The notes: generated by a model not told the origin, from the letters alone. 22,782 nt of DNA from CATOSP01 sp034422355 (GCA_034422355.1 DAOUJS010000155.1:1-22782), one strand, 5' to 3'. Shown: positions 1-7,472, counted from the first letter of the stretch. Numbers and translations: made by a program.

Positions 1-1
1 G

Positions 2-130
2 GTGAAGTGGGACGACGATCCCAACAGCACGGTTGACATAACCAGCACCGCGGCCGAGGACATCCGCGGCCTGCTGCGCCTGCGCTTCGGTGGCATACCC
101 CCGGCGGACCCGCGGGAGCTTGACCGCTAG
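2..130 (+). CDS. C-terminal end of an unidentified protein (5' truncated by window edge)
   Basis: An open frame enters from the window edge and ends at a TAG at 128-130. It encodes the last 42 residues, starting VKWDDDPNSTVDITSTAAED and closing with PPADPRELDR. The tail is acidic and Arg-rich, without membrane segments or cysteines. I do not recognise the family and assign no function. The coding call rests on the unbroken frame and codon composition like the neighbouring genes, so it is moderate. Confidence 0.55.
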   Translation: MKWDDDPNSTVDITSTAAEDIRGLLRLRFGGIPPADPRELDR

Positions 131-344
131 TCTGGGGTATGGAACCTGGACGTCATCTCATTCCTTCGGGAAGCCCCATAAGGTGGACCCGTTCCCAAGT
201 CCCCTTCCGCAGCAAGCCGGGACTATCAGCATGATCACGAATGCGAGAATCGTGACCCCGTAGGGGCGGTAAGGTTCGTGAACACAATCAGCTATTGACC
301 TTTGGGTCGAGTTGTTATACCCAGGAGGGCATCGCAGCACGAAA

Positions 345-530
345 CTACCCTTGTCCTCTCCATTTGGCGGATGGACCATTCGTTGCGCCTCCGCCCTTTC
401 CCTTCGGCGGCTTAGCAGGTTTCTCAGCACTGGGCAAGGTTATGGTCTGATTCACTGGCTGGTCCATGTCAATGCGCCGGCCAGTGGGAACACGGTTGTT
501 TTTCCTTTCTTCACTACGTTTATCTGCCAT
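345..530 (-). CDS. Small basic protein of unknown function, translationally coupled to the upstream membrane protein
   Basis: A 61-residue, very hydrophilic and basic protein: an Arg/Lys/Asn-rich N-terminus, then a Pro-Lys-Gly-rich tail (KPPKGKGGG). Its ATG lies inside the 3' end of the preceding gene (11 bp overlap), and a GGAAGG Shine-Dalgarno-like sequence sits about 6 bases upstream, within that gene. The overlap suggests coupled translation. There is no recognisable domain and the composition suggests disorder. An alternative ORF in another frame (158-430) overlaps its 3' part, but has no comparable start signal. Confidence 0.5.
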   Translation of the reverse strand: MADKRSEERKNNRVPTGRRIDMDQPVNQTITLPSAEKPAKPPKGKGGGATNGPSAKWRGQG

Positions 531-1116
531 TCATCACCTTCCCTGAAACATCATGAGGGCATCTGTTGGTCCACACATAGTTCGGCCCCCTCCGTCCTTT
601 GGGCAGAACCATGGTACAGCGTACATCTACGGCAGTAATCCAGTCTGGAATCGCTAGGCTTATATCAACGACGTTGGACTCTCCAGGTTCCAAGGCAATA
701 CCTGGGCTATCGTTCCTGATTCGGTACTGCACGTTCCATGGAAAGTCCACCCCAGGCCCGTTCGTAATCATGTGATCCGCGTACTCCGCAACTTTGCCTT
801 CAACGTCCTCATCATCAAAGGGTGCCAATACTCGCACCTCCCACTGTAACGAATTGCAGTGGGCGATAACTCTCGACGTGTTAGTTACCAACGCCACAGC
901 GCTAATTACATTCCAGGACTCACTGCTCGCCCGGGATGTGACTTCAAGATCAACTTTTATGGAAGGCTGAGCTGTTCTGAAAACATTGAACCTCCAGATA
1001 GCTAGGAAGCCCGTCAATGTGAACATGATGGCAGGAGTCAGGTAAAAGATCACCTGGGCTACCTGCTCGTACCATGGTTCCGGTACCACCAAAGGCATAA
1101 ACCAATTATACCTCAC
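520..1116 (-). CDS. Membrane-anchored protein of unknown function
   Basis: A 198-residue protein. One clear hydrophobic segment lies at about residues 19-43 (AQVIFYLTPAIMFTLTGFLA), followed by Trp-Arg and a soluble remainder of about 150 residues, predicted to be beta-rich. This suggests a single N-terminal anchor with a globular domain; the side of the membrane cannot be fixed from sequence. The start used is GTG at 1116, preceded by a GAGAG-like sequence; an ATG at 1098 is an alternative. A TATAAT lies at 1105-1110 on this strand, which would favour the shorter, nearly leaderless form if it is a -10 box. The gene overlaps the next small gene by 11 bp. Family not recognised. Confidence 0.7.
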   Translation of the reverse strand: MRYNWFMPLVVPEPWYEQVAQVIFYLTPAIMFTLTGFLAIWRFNVFRTAQPSIKVDLEVTSRASSESWNVISAVALVTNTSRVIAHCNSLQWEVRVLAPFDDEDVEGKVAEYADHMITNGPGVDFPWNVQYRIRNDSPGIALEPGESNVVDISLAIPDWITAVDVRCTMVLPKGRRGPNYVWTNRCPHDVSGKVMNGR

Positions 1117-1270
1117 CGAAGCTCTCTACTGGCTAGGGAACCTCAGATGCACAGAGGCAGGGGCCGCTGGATCCCGGACATTACATTCCAGGGGACCAGA
1201 GTGAGGCAGGCAGGATCACTTGCGACAAGACATGGCCACGTTCCGGCAGATCTCCCACCACCTGTTGAAG

Positions 1271-1300
1271 CAAGAGAAACGGCCCCGGTGTCCGGGGCCG
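1271..1300 (-). terminator. Rho-independent terminator of the tandem-domain gene
   Basis: Read on the minus strand, a perfect 9-bp GC stem (CGGCCCCGG / CCGGGGCCG) with a 3-base loop is followed directly by TTTCTCTTG. It lies about 70 bases downstream of the stop codon of the gene ending at 1372, in the right orientation and with a U-rich tail. Confidence 0.85.
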
Positions 1301-1371
1301 TGGGGTTCTTGGTGGGTGGCTACCGGGGCTTGTCCTTGTGGGACTCGTCCTGGAGCCTTGGGCCGGGGCTG

Positions 1372-2241
1372 TTAGAGGGCGGCCACCTTTTCGCGGAGGG
1401 ACTCGATCTCCTTCATCAACTCGGCCTTGGGGTCGCCTCCCTTGTTGAGGGCGACCAACTCGAAGGAGCGGCGCTCAATCTCGGGGAGAGTCTGCTGGAG
1501 CAGGACTTCGTCCACCGAGGCGGCGATGGAGGGATAGCCGGCGCGCTCAATCATGTTGCGGATGTTGCCGGCCTTGAACTGGTCGAGGGTCCAGCGCAGG
1601 GTCTCGCCGGAGGTGGTGACGTCCCAGTAAATCCGGACGTCCTGGTTGCGCGGCCCGTAGTGGTAGTGGGGACCCTTCTCGAAGCAGTCGAAGGCCAGAA
1701 GCTCCACTTCCTGACCGGCGACGTCGGACAGCACGTGGATGGCCATGCCCTCGTCGTTGGCCAGGTGGCGGTACTCCAGACCGAAGCGGATGTTGCCGAC
1801 CTCGATCATGTCGCCGTCGAGCATCTCGGGCATCAGGTGATGGACCGTGCGGCGCTCGTTGCGGGACAGGTCGCGGGCCTTGGCTTCGGCCTCGTCCAGC
1901 GCGGCCTGGGATACGGGGTTGGCTTCCAGCCCGTCGGCGAGGGCGTCATAACCGGACCTGCGGACCATCGCCGGGAGCTTGTTGCGGATGTTGTCCATGG
2001 TCCAGCCTACCGGGTTTCCGGCAGTGGTCTTGTCCAGGTGCAGGCGGATGTTGTGGTTCTCCGGCCCGTAGTGGTAATGGGGGTCCTGGTCAAAACAGTC
2101 GAAGCGAAGGATCTCGGTGTCGTGACCGTCGATTTCCGAATAGACCTGAATGCAAAGGCCCTGGTCCGGCATGAGTTCCTTGCGGTAGCTCATGGCGATG
2201 TCGACCAAGCCGCCGTCTACGACAGTGTCTCCCTTGTCCAC
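1372..2241 (-). CDS. Tandem-duplicated HYHYGP-domain protein, function unknown
   Basis: A 289-residue soluble protein built from two copies of one domain, at about residues 17-107 and 152-243. Both copies carry the core FDCF..(D/G)PHYHYGP.N, then R...D.TT.G....WT.D and a C-terminal helix ending in SGYDALADGLE or AGYPSIAASVDE. The paired histidines and the Tyr-Gly-Pro of HYHYGP are identical in both halves and could be a metal or ligand site; that is inference. The linker is Ala/Glu/Arg-rich, and the last 25 residues look like an amphipathic helix. The start is GTG at 2241, with an ideal AGGAGG 6 bases upstream, and the gene has its own terminator. No signal peptide or membrane segment is seen. 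I cannot name the family. Confidence 0.85.
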   Translation of the reverse strand: MDKGDTVVDGGLVDIAMSYRKELMPDQGLCIQVYSEIDGHDTEILRFDCFDQDPHYHYGPENHNIRLHLDKTTAGNPVGWTMDNIRNKLPAMVRRSGYDALADGLEANPVSQAALDEAEAKARDLSRNERRTVHHLMPEMLDGDMIEVGNIRFGLEYRHLANDEGMAIHVLSDVAGQEVELLAFDCFEKGPHYHYGPRNQDVRIYWDVTTSGETLRWTLDQFKAGNIRNMIERAGYPSIAASVDEVLLQQTLPEIERRSFELVALNKGGDPKAELMKEIESLREKVAAL

Positions 2242-2277
2242 GGTTCTCCTCCTATATGTTTATTGAGGTAACCCAAA

Positions 2278-2294
2278 GGCCAGATTACCTGGCC
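2278..2294. promoter_or_regulatory. Inverted repeat upstream of the tandem-domain gene
   Basis: A perfect 6-bp inverted repeat, GGCCAG-ATTAC-CTGGCC, lies 37 bases upstream of the GTG start of the minus-strand gene at 2241. It could be an operator or a leader hairpin. No run of T follows it. The role is inferred from position only. Confidence 0.3.
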
Positions 2295-2529
2295 AATCGC
2301 CTGGAAACCCCGCCCTGCCAACCGCCGGGCAAATTATATCACGGAAATCAAGCCTGCAACATCTTGATGAGGCGGTATCCGCAAGCGGCGGGTTGTTGCG
2401 CGCCGACATGGGCAAGAGTATATTCGGGCCGACGAGGTTGCAGGGCGGCGTTGATTCGGGGCATGGAGGCGGGTTCTGATTTTCCTCTGTCGGGTATCTT
2501 CTGCTGCTCTGCTTCTGTCTCTCCTGTGG

Positions 2530-3432
2530 ATGACCGTCGTTGCTTGCGGCGGGACCGCCGCAACCACGCTTCCGGAGACGGTGTTGGCGCCGTTGGAAAG
2601 CAGGGGCAATGGGCCGGTTGTGGCGACCCCGTCCGACCCTATGACGTCCGTTGTGGAGCGGACTCCGGCGCTTCCGCCCACACAGCCGGCCCCGCGACAG
2701 ATTTTCGCTGTGCCCACGCGGACGCCGTCGCAACGAACTCCAGCCCCGACGCTCCCTATTCCAACGCCTAATCCGCCAACGGCCCTGCCTGTGGGCACGC
2801 CGGTTCCCGCGCTTGCGGTCGCCGCAACGCCCACATCCGTCCCTACCCTCGCTCCCAGTCCAACGGCAACCCCTGCGCCGACTGCTACTCCAACACCGAC
2901 GCCCACACTGGCCCCCACACCATCACCTACGCCCACCGAAACTCCTGTCCCAACCCCCACGCCGACGGCTACTCCTACCCCTACCCCTACCCCTACGTCG
3001 ATTACTGCGTCTACTGCGACACCACTCCCTGCTCCCGCGGCAACGCCAACGCCGGTTCCGACAGCAACGCTAACTCCCACCCCGACTCCGACACCGCGGC
3101 CCACTCCTACGCCGGTTCCCACATTTACACCGACGCCTGTCCCAACGCCGACTCCCGTACCGACTCCAACACCGTGGCCTACTGCCACGCCCACACCTGC
3201 GCCAATCGTGGCCCCTCCCGGTGGTTACGGCTGTGTCGAGGACCAGGTCGATGTCAATTCAGCGACAGTGGAGGAGTTACAAAGGATCAAGCAGATCGGA
3301 CCCAGCCGGGCGGCGCAAATCCTGGAACTCCGGCCCTTCTCATCGCTGGATGATCTGGTGCGAATCAGGGGCATTGGGGAGAAGAGACTCGCTGAGATTA
3401 AGGACCAGGGAATAGCTTGCATCGGTTCTTGA
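2530..3432 (+). CDS. ComEA-like helix-hairpin-helix lipoprotein with long Pro/Thr linker
   Basis: The last 60 residues (about 240-300) are a helix-hairpin-helix pair of the ComEA type: VDVNSATVEELQRI, IGPSRAAQIL, then LVRIRGIGEKRLAEI. ComEA domains bind DNA without sequence specificity at the cell surface, in DNA uptake and related roles. Between it and the N-terminus lies a linker of about 170 residues of TPTPTP-type repeats, probably spanning the cell envelope. From the ATG at 2530 the protein starts MTVVACGG and lacks a signal peptide. In the same frame upstream (about 2467-2529) the DNA encodes RRVLIFLCRVSSAALLLSLL, a typical signal peptide leading into the lipobox VVAC. An ATG at 2463 is one base out of frame with it, so a single-base indel or a non-standard start is likely. 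DNA uptake as the role is inference. Confidence 0.85.
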   Translation: MTVVACGGTAATTLPETVLAPLESRGNGPVVATPSDPMTSVVERTPALPPTQPAPRQIFAVPTRTPSQRTPAPTLPIPTPNPPTALPVGTPVPALAVAATPTSVPTLAPSPTATPAPTATPTPTPTLAPTPSPTPTETPVPTPTPTATPTPTPTPTSITASTATPLPAPAATPTPVPTATLTPTPTPTPRPTPTPVPTFTPTPVPTPTPVPTPTPWPTATPTPAPIVAPPGGYGCVEDQVDVNSATVEELQRIKQIGPSRAAQILELRPFSSLDDLVRIRGIGEKRLAEIKDQGIACIGS

Positions 3433-3471
3433 AGCGCGTACTGCTTTAGCCGTGCAGTCCGTAAGGCCGTT

Positions 3472-3500
3472 TTGACCGTACCAGTGGCCGGGGATATACT
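3472..3500 (+). promoter_or_regulatory. Sigma-70-type promoter for the LLM oxidoreductase
   Basis: TTGACC at 3472-3477, a 17-base spacer, then TATACT at 3495-3500. The next plus-strand start is at 3653, so the leader would be about 145 bases. Confidence 0.55.
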
Positions 3501-3652
3501 GGCCTGCGCTTGACCAGGAAGATACACCCTCCCGCATCACGGGCCCCAGTGCCGCGGCGCGTTCCTTGGCACGGCTTCCGCCCCCGGCAATGTGGCACAA
3601 ATGGCGGTGTTCGGGGTCTATAGAGCTGGAGGGGTTGGATGGGGCACGAGAT

Positions 3653-4591
3653 ATGAAGATCGGACTAAGCATTCCTCAACTGCTCGATGGTGATAGCCTG
3701 AAGCGGTTCGTGCAGCGGGCGGAAGCCCTGGGTTTCGAGTCGGCGCTGGCGGGGGACCACATCGTGCTCCCCACCGCCGGTACGGACCAGTACCCCTACA
3801 CCGCCGACGGTTCCTTCGCACGTCCGGCAGAAGACCCGTTCCTGGAGACCATGACCCTGCTGGGATATGTTGCCGCTTGTACCGACGTAATCAGGCTGGG
3901 GAGCACGGTGGTGATCCTGCCCTACCGCAACCCGGTGGTGCAGGCCAAGATGTTTGCGTCGCTGGACGTGCTGACCAAGGGCAGGATGATATGCGGCGTC
4001 GGCGTGGGCTGGCTGGAGAAGGAGTTCGACACCCTGGGCGTTCCGTATGCTGACCGCGGCCCAATGAGCGACGAGTTCCTGGAGATGTTCAAGATTCTCT
4101 GGACCGAAGCGGAACCGGAGTTTCACGGGAAGTATTACCAGTTCGACGGCATCAGCTTCTACCCCAAGCCCGTCCAGAAACCGCACGTCCCAATCTGGGT
4201 GGGAGGTCACACTCGCAGGGCGCTCCGCCGCACCGCCAGGTACGGGGACTGCTGGCATACCACCCGCCAGACACCCGACTTCGTGGCGCAGAACCTCCCG
4301 TACCTCCGGCAGGAGACGGAGCGCGCGGGGCGTGACCCGGCCTCCATCACCATATCCCTGAAGCGCAGCCTGCACTTCACCGACATCGGCATCGGGGAGA
4401 GAGGGTCCGTCCGCACCGGCGGGGCCATGATAGGCACAACCCAGGAGATCCTGGATGACGTCTACTACTGCCGGGAGCTGGGGATAGACCAGTTGACCTA
4501 CGACTTCCGCGTCGATGGGATCGACCAGTCCTTACAGGTGATGGAGCACCTGGCGGACCGGGTGCTGCCGGCCGCGGAGCGGCTGGGCTAA
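3653..4591 (+). CDS. LLM-class F420-dependent oxidoreductase
   Basis: A 312-residue protein with the luciferase-like TIM-barrel layout: N-terminal MKIGLSIPQ strand, AEALGFESALAGDHI, then TDVIRLGSTVVILPYRNPV, the glycine-rich GVGVGWLEKEFDTLGV and KPHVPIWVGG. The GVGVGWLEKEF segment and overall length fit F420-dependent LLM oxidoreductases of the TIGR03619 kind rather than FMN-dependent bacterial luciferases; these transfer hydride between coenzyme F420 and small organic substrates. The substrate cannot be read from sequence. The frame is open from an ATG at 3566, but the extra 29 residues do not resemble the family, so ATG 3653 is chosen. No strong Shine-Dalgarno sequence precedes it. A promoter lies at 3472-3500. 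The small membrane protein at 4661 follows on the same strand. Confidence 0.9.
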   Translation: MKIGLSIPQLLDGDSLKRFVQRAEALGFESALAGDHIVLPTAGTDQYPYTADGSFARPAEDPFLETMTLLGYVAACTDVIRLGSTVVILPYRNPVVQAKMFASLDVLTKGRMICGVGVGWLEKEFDTLGVPYADRGPMSDEFLEMFKILWTEAEPEFHGKYYQFDGISFYPKPVQKPHVPIWVGGHTRRALRRTARYGDCWHTTRQTPDFVAQNLPYLRQETERAGRDPASITISLKRSLHFTDIGIGERGSVRTGGAMIGTTQEILDDVYYCRELGIDQLTYDFRVDGIDQSLQVMEHLADRVLPAAERLG

Positions 4592-4660
4592 GAAGCGAGG
4601 GCGGTCTGAAATGACCGGCCGAACTTGCGGCAAAGCCCCCTAGCATGTAGGATAGCTCGT

Positions 4661-4939
4661 ATGACTCCAGATGTCATTGCAATAATCACCGTTGGGGTAG
4701 CGTTGGGGGGCTTAGTTGTTGCATTGGGCGGCTTGATGATGGCTATGTTCCAGTCTGTAAACAAGCGCCTTGACACCATGGAGCAACGACAAATCTCTTT
4801 CGAGAACCGACTCTCGGAGTTGGAACAGCGGCAGGCCCGTCTTGAGGGACTGATGGAAGGGATACGCGATATGCTGGCCCGCCTCCCCTTGAGTCAGCCG
4901 GCCCCCACGGCCGGAGTTGAGGAGTCACCACAGCTCTGA
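4661..4939 (+). CDS. Small single-pass membrane protein with coiled coil
   Basis: A 92-residue protein. Residues 4-28 are hydrophobic and Gly/Ala/Val-rich (a membrane segment). They are followed by a heptad-like stretch of about 45 residues, NKRLDTMEQRQISFENRLSE and RQARLEGLMEGIRDML, predicted to form a coiled coil, and a Pro-rich tail. The chosen ATG starts directly before the membrane segment; an in-frame ATG at 4625 would add 12 residues with no membrane character. Short proteins of this layout (membrane anchor plus 'ARLEGL(L/M)EG' coil) are common and uncharacterised. It lies 69 bases after the LLM gene and converges with the carbonic anhydrase-like gene. Confidence 0.75.
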   Translation: MTPDVIAIITVGVALGGLVVALGGLMMAMFQSVNKRLDTMEQRQISFENRLSELEQRQARLEGLMEGIRDMLARLPLSQPAPTAGVEESPQL

Positions 4940-4961
4940 ACGGAAACCCTATAACCGGCGC

Positions 4962-5468
4962 TTAAAGTCCGCTATCGCGGAATGTCCTGGCCCGTTCCAC
5001 CAGTTCCTCGGCAGTATGGCGCATCGACTTGGCCTGGCGGTCTGTAATCTCCCGCTTCACGCTGCCGGGAACTCCGGTTACAAAGGAACGGTCAGGAATG
5101 TTGCTGCCGGACAGCACCACCGAGTTGGCCGCCACCAGGCACTGCTTGCCCAGGGTGACGTCATTCAAGACGGTGCAGTTGTTGCCCAACAGCGAACCCT
5201 CGCCCACCCGGTCGCAGTGGACCACGACGCAGTGGCCTACGGTCACATAGTCTTCAATATACATGTCCGAGCCGTGGACCACTGAGCCTTCCTGCACGTT
5301 TACATAATTGCCGAGGGACACTTTGCCCTCGCCATCGCCGCGGATGGTGACTCCGGGCCAGATGCTGCAATACTCTCCGATTTCCACGTCGCCGACCACG
5401 TAGGCGAACTCGCTCACCCATGCGGTCTCGGCCACTTTGGGGGTTTTCTCGCCAAGACTCCTGATCAA
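4962..5468 (-). CDS. Gamma-class carbonic anhydrase-like hexapeptide-repeat protein
   Basis: A 168-residue left-handed beta-helix protein with repeated [LIV]G hexapeptides (VGDVEIGEYC, VSLGNYVNV, YIEDYVTVG and others) and a C-terminal helix. The gamma-carbonic anhydrase residues are all present: Arg43, Asp45, Gln59 and three zinc-ligand-type histidines, His65 (VVH), His79 (VGH) and His84 (VVH). It belongs to the YrdA/PaaY-like branch, which often shows weak or untested carbonic anhydrase activity, so hydration of CO2 is possible but unproven. The start is TTG at 5468, with AGAGGA about 5 bases upstream. The gene follows smpB by 19 bases and is probably cotranscribed with it and the S41 protease gene. 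Confidence 0.88.
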   Translation of the reverse strand: MIRSLGEKTPKVAETAWVSEFAYVVGDVEIGEYCSIWPGVTIRGDGEGKVSLGNYVNVQEGSVVHGSDMYIEDYVTVGHCVVVHCDRVGEGSLLGNNCTVLNDVTLGKQCLVAANSVVLSGSNIPDRSFVTGVPGSVKREITDRQAKSMRHTAEELVERARTFRDSGL

Positions 5469-5487
5469 ACCGTTCCTCTTGATGTGT

Positions 5488-5970
5488 TTATCTGGCAGTG
5501 CCCATGGCCCGCCGGGCTTCCATATCCAACTCGCGGCTGATTATCGCCCGCCGTTTGTCATACTGCCGCTTCCCTCGGGCCAACGCAAGCTCGACCTTGG
5601 CCACGTGGTTCTTGATTAGCAGGCGCAGGGCGACGATGGTGAGGCCCTTTTCGCTCACCTCGGCGGTGAGCTTCTCGATCTCTTCCCGGTGCATGAGAAG
5701 CTTCCGGGGCCGCCTGGGTTCGTGGTTGAACATGCTGGCTGGACCGTAGGGGGCGATGTATGAGTTGACCAACCACAACTCCCCGTCCTGGGGCCTGGCG
5801 TAGGAGTCCCGCAGGTCGGCGCGTCCGGCCCGGATGGACTTGATCTCCGTGCCGGTCAAGACCAGACCGGCCTCGTACCGCTCCAGGATTTCATAGTCGT
5901 GGAAGGCCTTGCGGTTGGACGCCAGCGCCGGGTTGTGTCCGTTTCTCTTGGATGACTTCTTCTTGGCCAT
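5488..5970 (-). CDS. smpB: SsrA-binding protein SmpB
   Basis: A 160-residue protein, the normal size for SmpB. It binds tmRNA and delivers it to stalled ribosomes for trans-translation. The family signature is intact: NRKAFHDYEILERYEAGLVL followed by TGTEIKSIRAGRADLRDSY, a central beta-barrel (WLVNSYIAPY, RPRKLLMHREEIEKL) and the basic C-terminal tail (KGLTIVALRL, ARGKRQYDKR). The ATG lies only 13 bases after the stop of the upstream S41 protease gene, so the two are probably one transcript; no clear Shine-Dalgarno sequence is visible in that gap. I did not find the tmRNA gene in this window. Confidence 0.97.
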   Translation of the reverse strand: MAKKKSSKRNGHNPALASNRKAFHDYEILERYEAGLVLTGTEIKSIRAGRADLRDSYARPQDGELWLVNSYIAPYGPASMFNHEPRRPRKLLMHREEIEKLTAEVSEKGLTIVALRLLIKNHVAKVELALARGKRQYDKRRAIISRELDMEARRAMGTAR

Positions 5971-5983
5971 AGTATTCAGTGTA

Positions 5984-7168
5984 TCAGTTTTCCCGGGCTA
6001 TCTGGCCCCGGAGGACTTCTACTGCCCTTTCCAAGTGTACGTCGGTGGAGAAGTCCTCGACCGGCTCAAGGACTATATTGGGAGTGATGCCCTCTCCTTC
6101 TATAAGGGTGCCATTGGGAGTATACCAGTTGGCGACGGTGAAATTGACTCCTGAACCGTCATCGAGCGGCCACAGGTTGTTGACGCTGCCCTTGCCGAAG
6201 GTCTTGATGCCGACCACCGTTGCCCGCCGGTAGTCCATCAGGGCGCCGGCGAATACTTCGCTGGCGCTGGCGCTGAACTGGTTTACCAGGACGACCACGG
6301 GTATGTCGAGGGCTTCGCCGCCAGACTCCACCTTCCAATCTCTTCTGTGGTCGTGGGCGTCTATCTGGTACAGCACTAACCCGTCACGCAGGAATTGGCT
6401 TGTAACGTCCACCACCGATGTGAGCAGGCCCCCGGGGTTGTCCCGCAAGTCAAGGACCAGACCCACGCCGCCCGAGTTCCTGAACCGGTCCAGGGACTCC
6501 AGCAGTTCCCGCTTGGTGGTGGCGGAGAAGCTGGACAGCCGCATGTGACCGATGCCGCCTTCGAGCATCGCAAGGCGGACGGAAACGAGAGGGATCACCC
6601 CACGGGTCACTTCGATAGACACCGGGTCAGTGTCCCCGAGGTGCAGCACCAGCAGGGTGACGGTGGTGCCCTTCTGTCCCCTGATCTTGTTGACGGCCTG
6701 AAGCAGGCTGATGTTTTCCGCGCTCTCGCCCTCGATGGCGAGTATGATGTCTCCCGGCCGGATGCCGGCCCTTTCCGCGGGCGTGTCCGGCAGCGGGGCC
6801 AACACCGTGATCTGTCCGTTCCTTAGCGTGACCTCCGCGCCGATACCCTCGAAGTATCCCTTCAGGTCCTGGTTGGCAATCTCGAACTGCCGGGAGTCCA
6901 GGTAAGACGCATAGGGGTCGTTCAGGGCTTCCAGCATCCCGCGTATTGCGCCGTTGCTGATTGCCTGCGGGTCCAGCGAGTCGCCCTTGATATGCTCCTC
7001 TCTCAGAAGTTCCCATACCTCTGCAATCCGGTTGAACTCGGCGGGAAGTTCGTCTTGTGACACTTCCGGGGTGTCTGTCTCAGCAGCCTGTTGGTTCCAG
7101 CAGGCCGTGGTGAGCGTGAGGACCAGCAACACGGAGAGAGAGGTCCACATCATGCCAGTTCTGATCAA
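5984..7168 (-). CDS. S41 (CtpA/Prc-type) carboxyl-terminal processing peptidase, lipoprotein
   Basis: A 394-residue protein of standard CtpA layout. The N-terminal signal MIRTGMMWTSLSVLLVLTLT ends in a lipobox with Cys23, so the protein should be lipid-anchored outside the cytoplasmic membrane. A short helical region, a PDZ domain (about 104-180, with the AGIRPGDIILAIEG core) and the S41 catalytic domain follow. The Ser/Lys dyad is visible as Ser301 in QFSASASE and Lys326 in TFGKGS. Such enzymes trim or degrade exported proteins from their C-termini. The frame is open to an ATG at 7306, but TTG 7168 is preferred: GGAGG lies 7 bases upstream, and it places a short Arg-containing n-region before the hydrophobic core. 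It is first in an apparent operon with smpB and the carbonic anhydrase-like gene. Confidence 0.93.
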   Translation of the reverse strand: MIRTGMMWTSLSVLLVLTLTTACWNQQAAETDTPEVSQDELPAEFNRIAEVWELLREEHIKGDSLDPQAISNGAIRGMLEALNDPYASYLDSRQFEIANQDLKGYFEGIGAEVTLRNGQITVLAPLPDTPAERAGIRPGDIILAIEGESAENISLLQAVNKIRGQKGTTVTLLVLHLGDTDPVSIEVTRGVIPLVSVRLAMLEGGIGHMRLSSFSATTKRELLESLDRFRNSGGVGLVLDLRDNPGGLLTSVVDVTSQFLRDGLVLYQIDAHDHRRDWKVESGGEALDIPVVVLVNQFSASASEVFAGALMDYRRATVVGIKTFGKGSVNNLWPLDDGSGVNFTVANWYTPNGTLIEGEGITPNIVLEPVEDFSTDVHLERAVEVLRGQIAREN

Positions 7169-7217
7169 GGGAGGTCCTCCCGGGTCTGCTTCGGACGACA
7201 GGGTGAACGTAGGCGAC

Positions 7218-7223
7218 ATTGTA
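7218..7223 (-). promoter_or_regulatory. Possible -10 element for the S41-smpB operon
   Basis: TACAAT on the minus strand, about 50 bases upstream of the TTG start at 7168. The -35 region is weak (TTAAGG at a 19-base spacing), so this is a tentative promoter. Confidence 0.3.
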
Positions 7224-7354
7224 GCACAGGGAAAGAGAGTGGCCTTAACCGTGGAGGAATGAGCGGCGAGGGCACCAAATTGGGCAACATGGCAGGGCCT
7301 TGGCAAAGGTTACTTCAATAACACCCCTCACCAGCACGTATTCCCGTCCTCAAC

Positions 7355-7384
7355 CCGTCATTCGTGCGAAAGCGGGAATCCGCC
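7355..7384. repeat. Intergenic palindromic repeat of the 'CGTCATTCCCGCGAAAGCGGGAATCC' type (degenerate copy)
   Basis: CCGTCATTCGTGCGAAAGCG followed by GGAATCCGCC. ATTCGTGC pairs with GCGGGAAT around a GAAA tetraloop, with one mismatch and one G-U pair. The sequence closely resembles the short palindromic repeat scattered between genes of many bacteria, which often appears in spurious translations as IPAFA-MTG. Only one copy is visible in this window. Confidence 0.5.
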
Positions 7385-7442
7385 AGACCGTCGGTGATTG
7401 ATCGCACCGCCTGAAACAGAACACTGCGCATGGGCACACCGA

Positions 7443-7472
7443 TTGAACCTCCGTCTCAGGGCGGTGTATCAT
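7443..7472 (+). promoter_or_regulatory. Possible promoter for the sugar-phosphate isomerase gene
   Basis: TTGAAC at 7443-7448, an 18-base spacer, then TATCAT at 7467-7472. The proposed TTG start is about 80 bases further on. Confidence 0.4.

Noticed and set aside
158..430. 90-codon minus-strand frame with a hydrophobic segment
   Set aside because: It has no start signal and overlaps the coupled 61-aa gene in another frame; kept only as a possible frameshifted tail in the findings.
1147..2271. 374-codon plus-strand frame opposite the tandem-domain gene
   Set aside because: No ribosome binding site or domain is seen, and it runs through the terminator; the minus-strand gene has a duplicated domain, an ideal Shine-Dalgarno sequence and a terminator.
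2334..3194. 286-codon minus-strand frame rich in Gly-Val repeats
   Set aside because: It is the exact complement of the Thr-Pro linker of the plus-strand ComEA-like gene; its repeat composition follows from that.
5471..5990. tmRNA gene next to smpB
   Set aside because: The gaps around smpB are 13 and 19 bases, too small for a tmRNA, and no tmRNA-like ends were noticed elsewhere.
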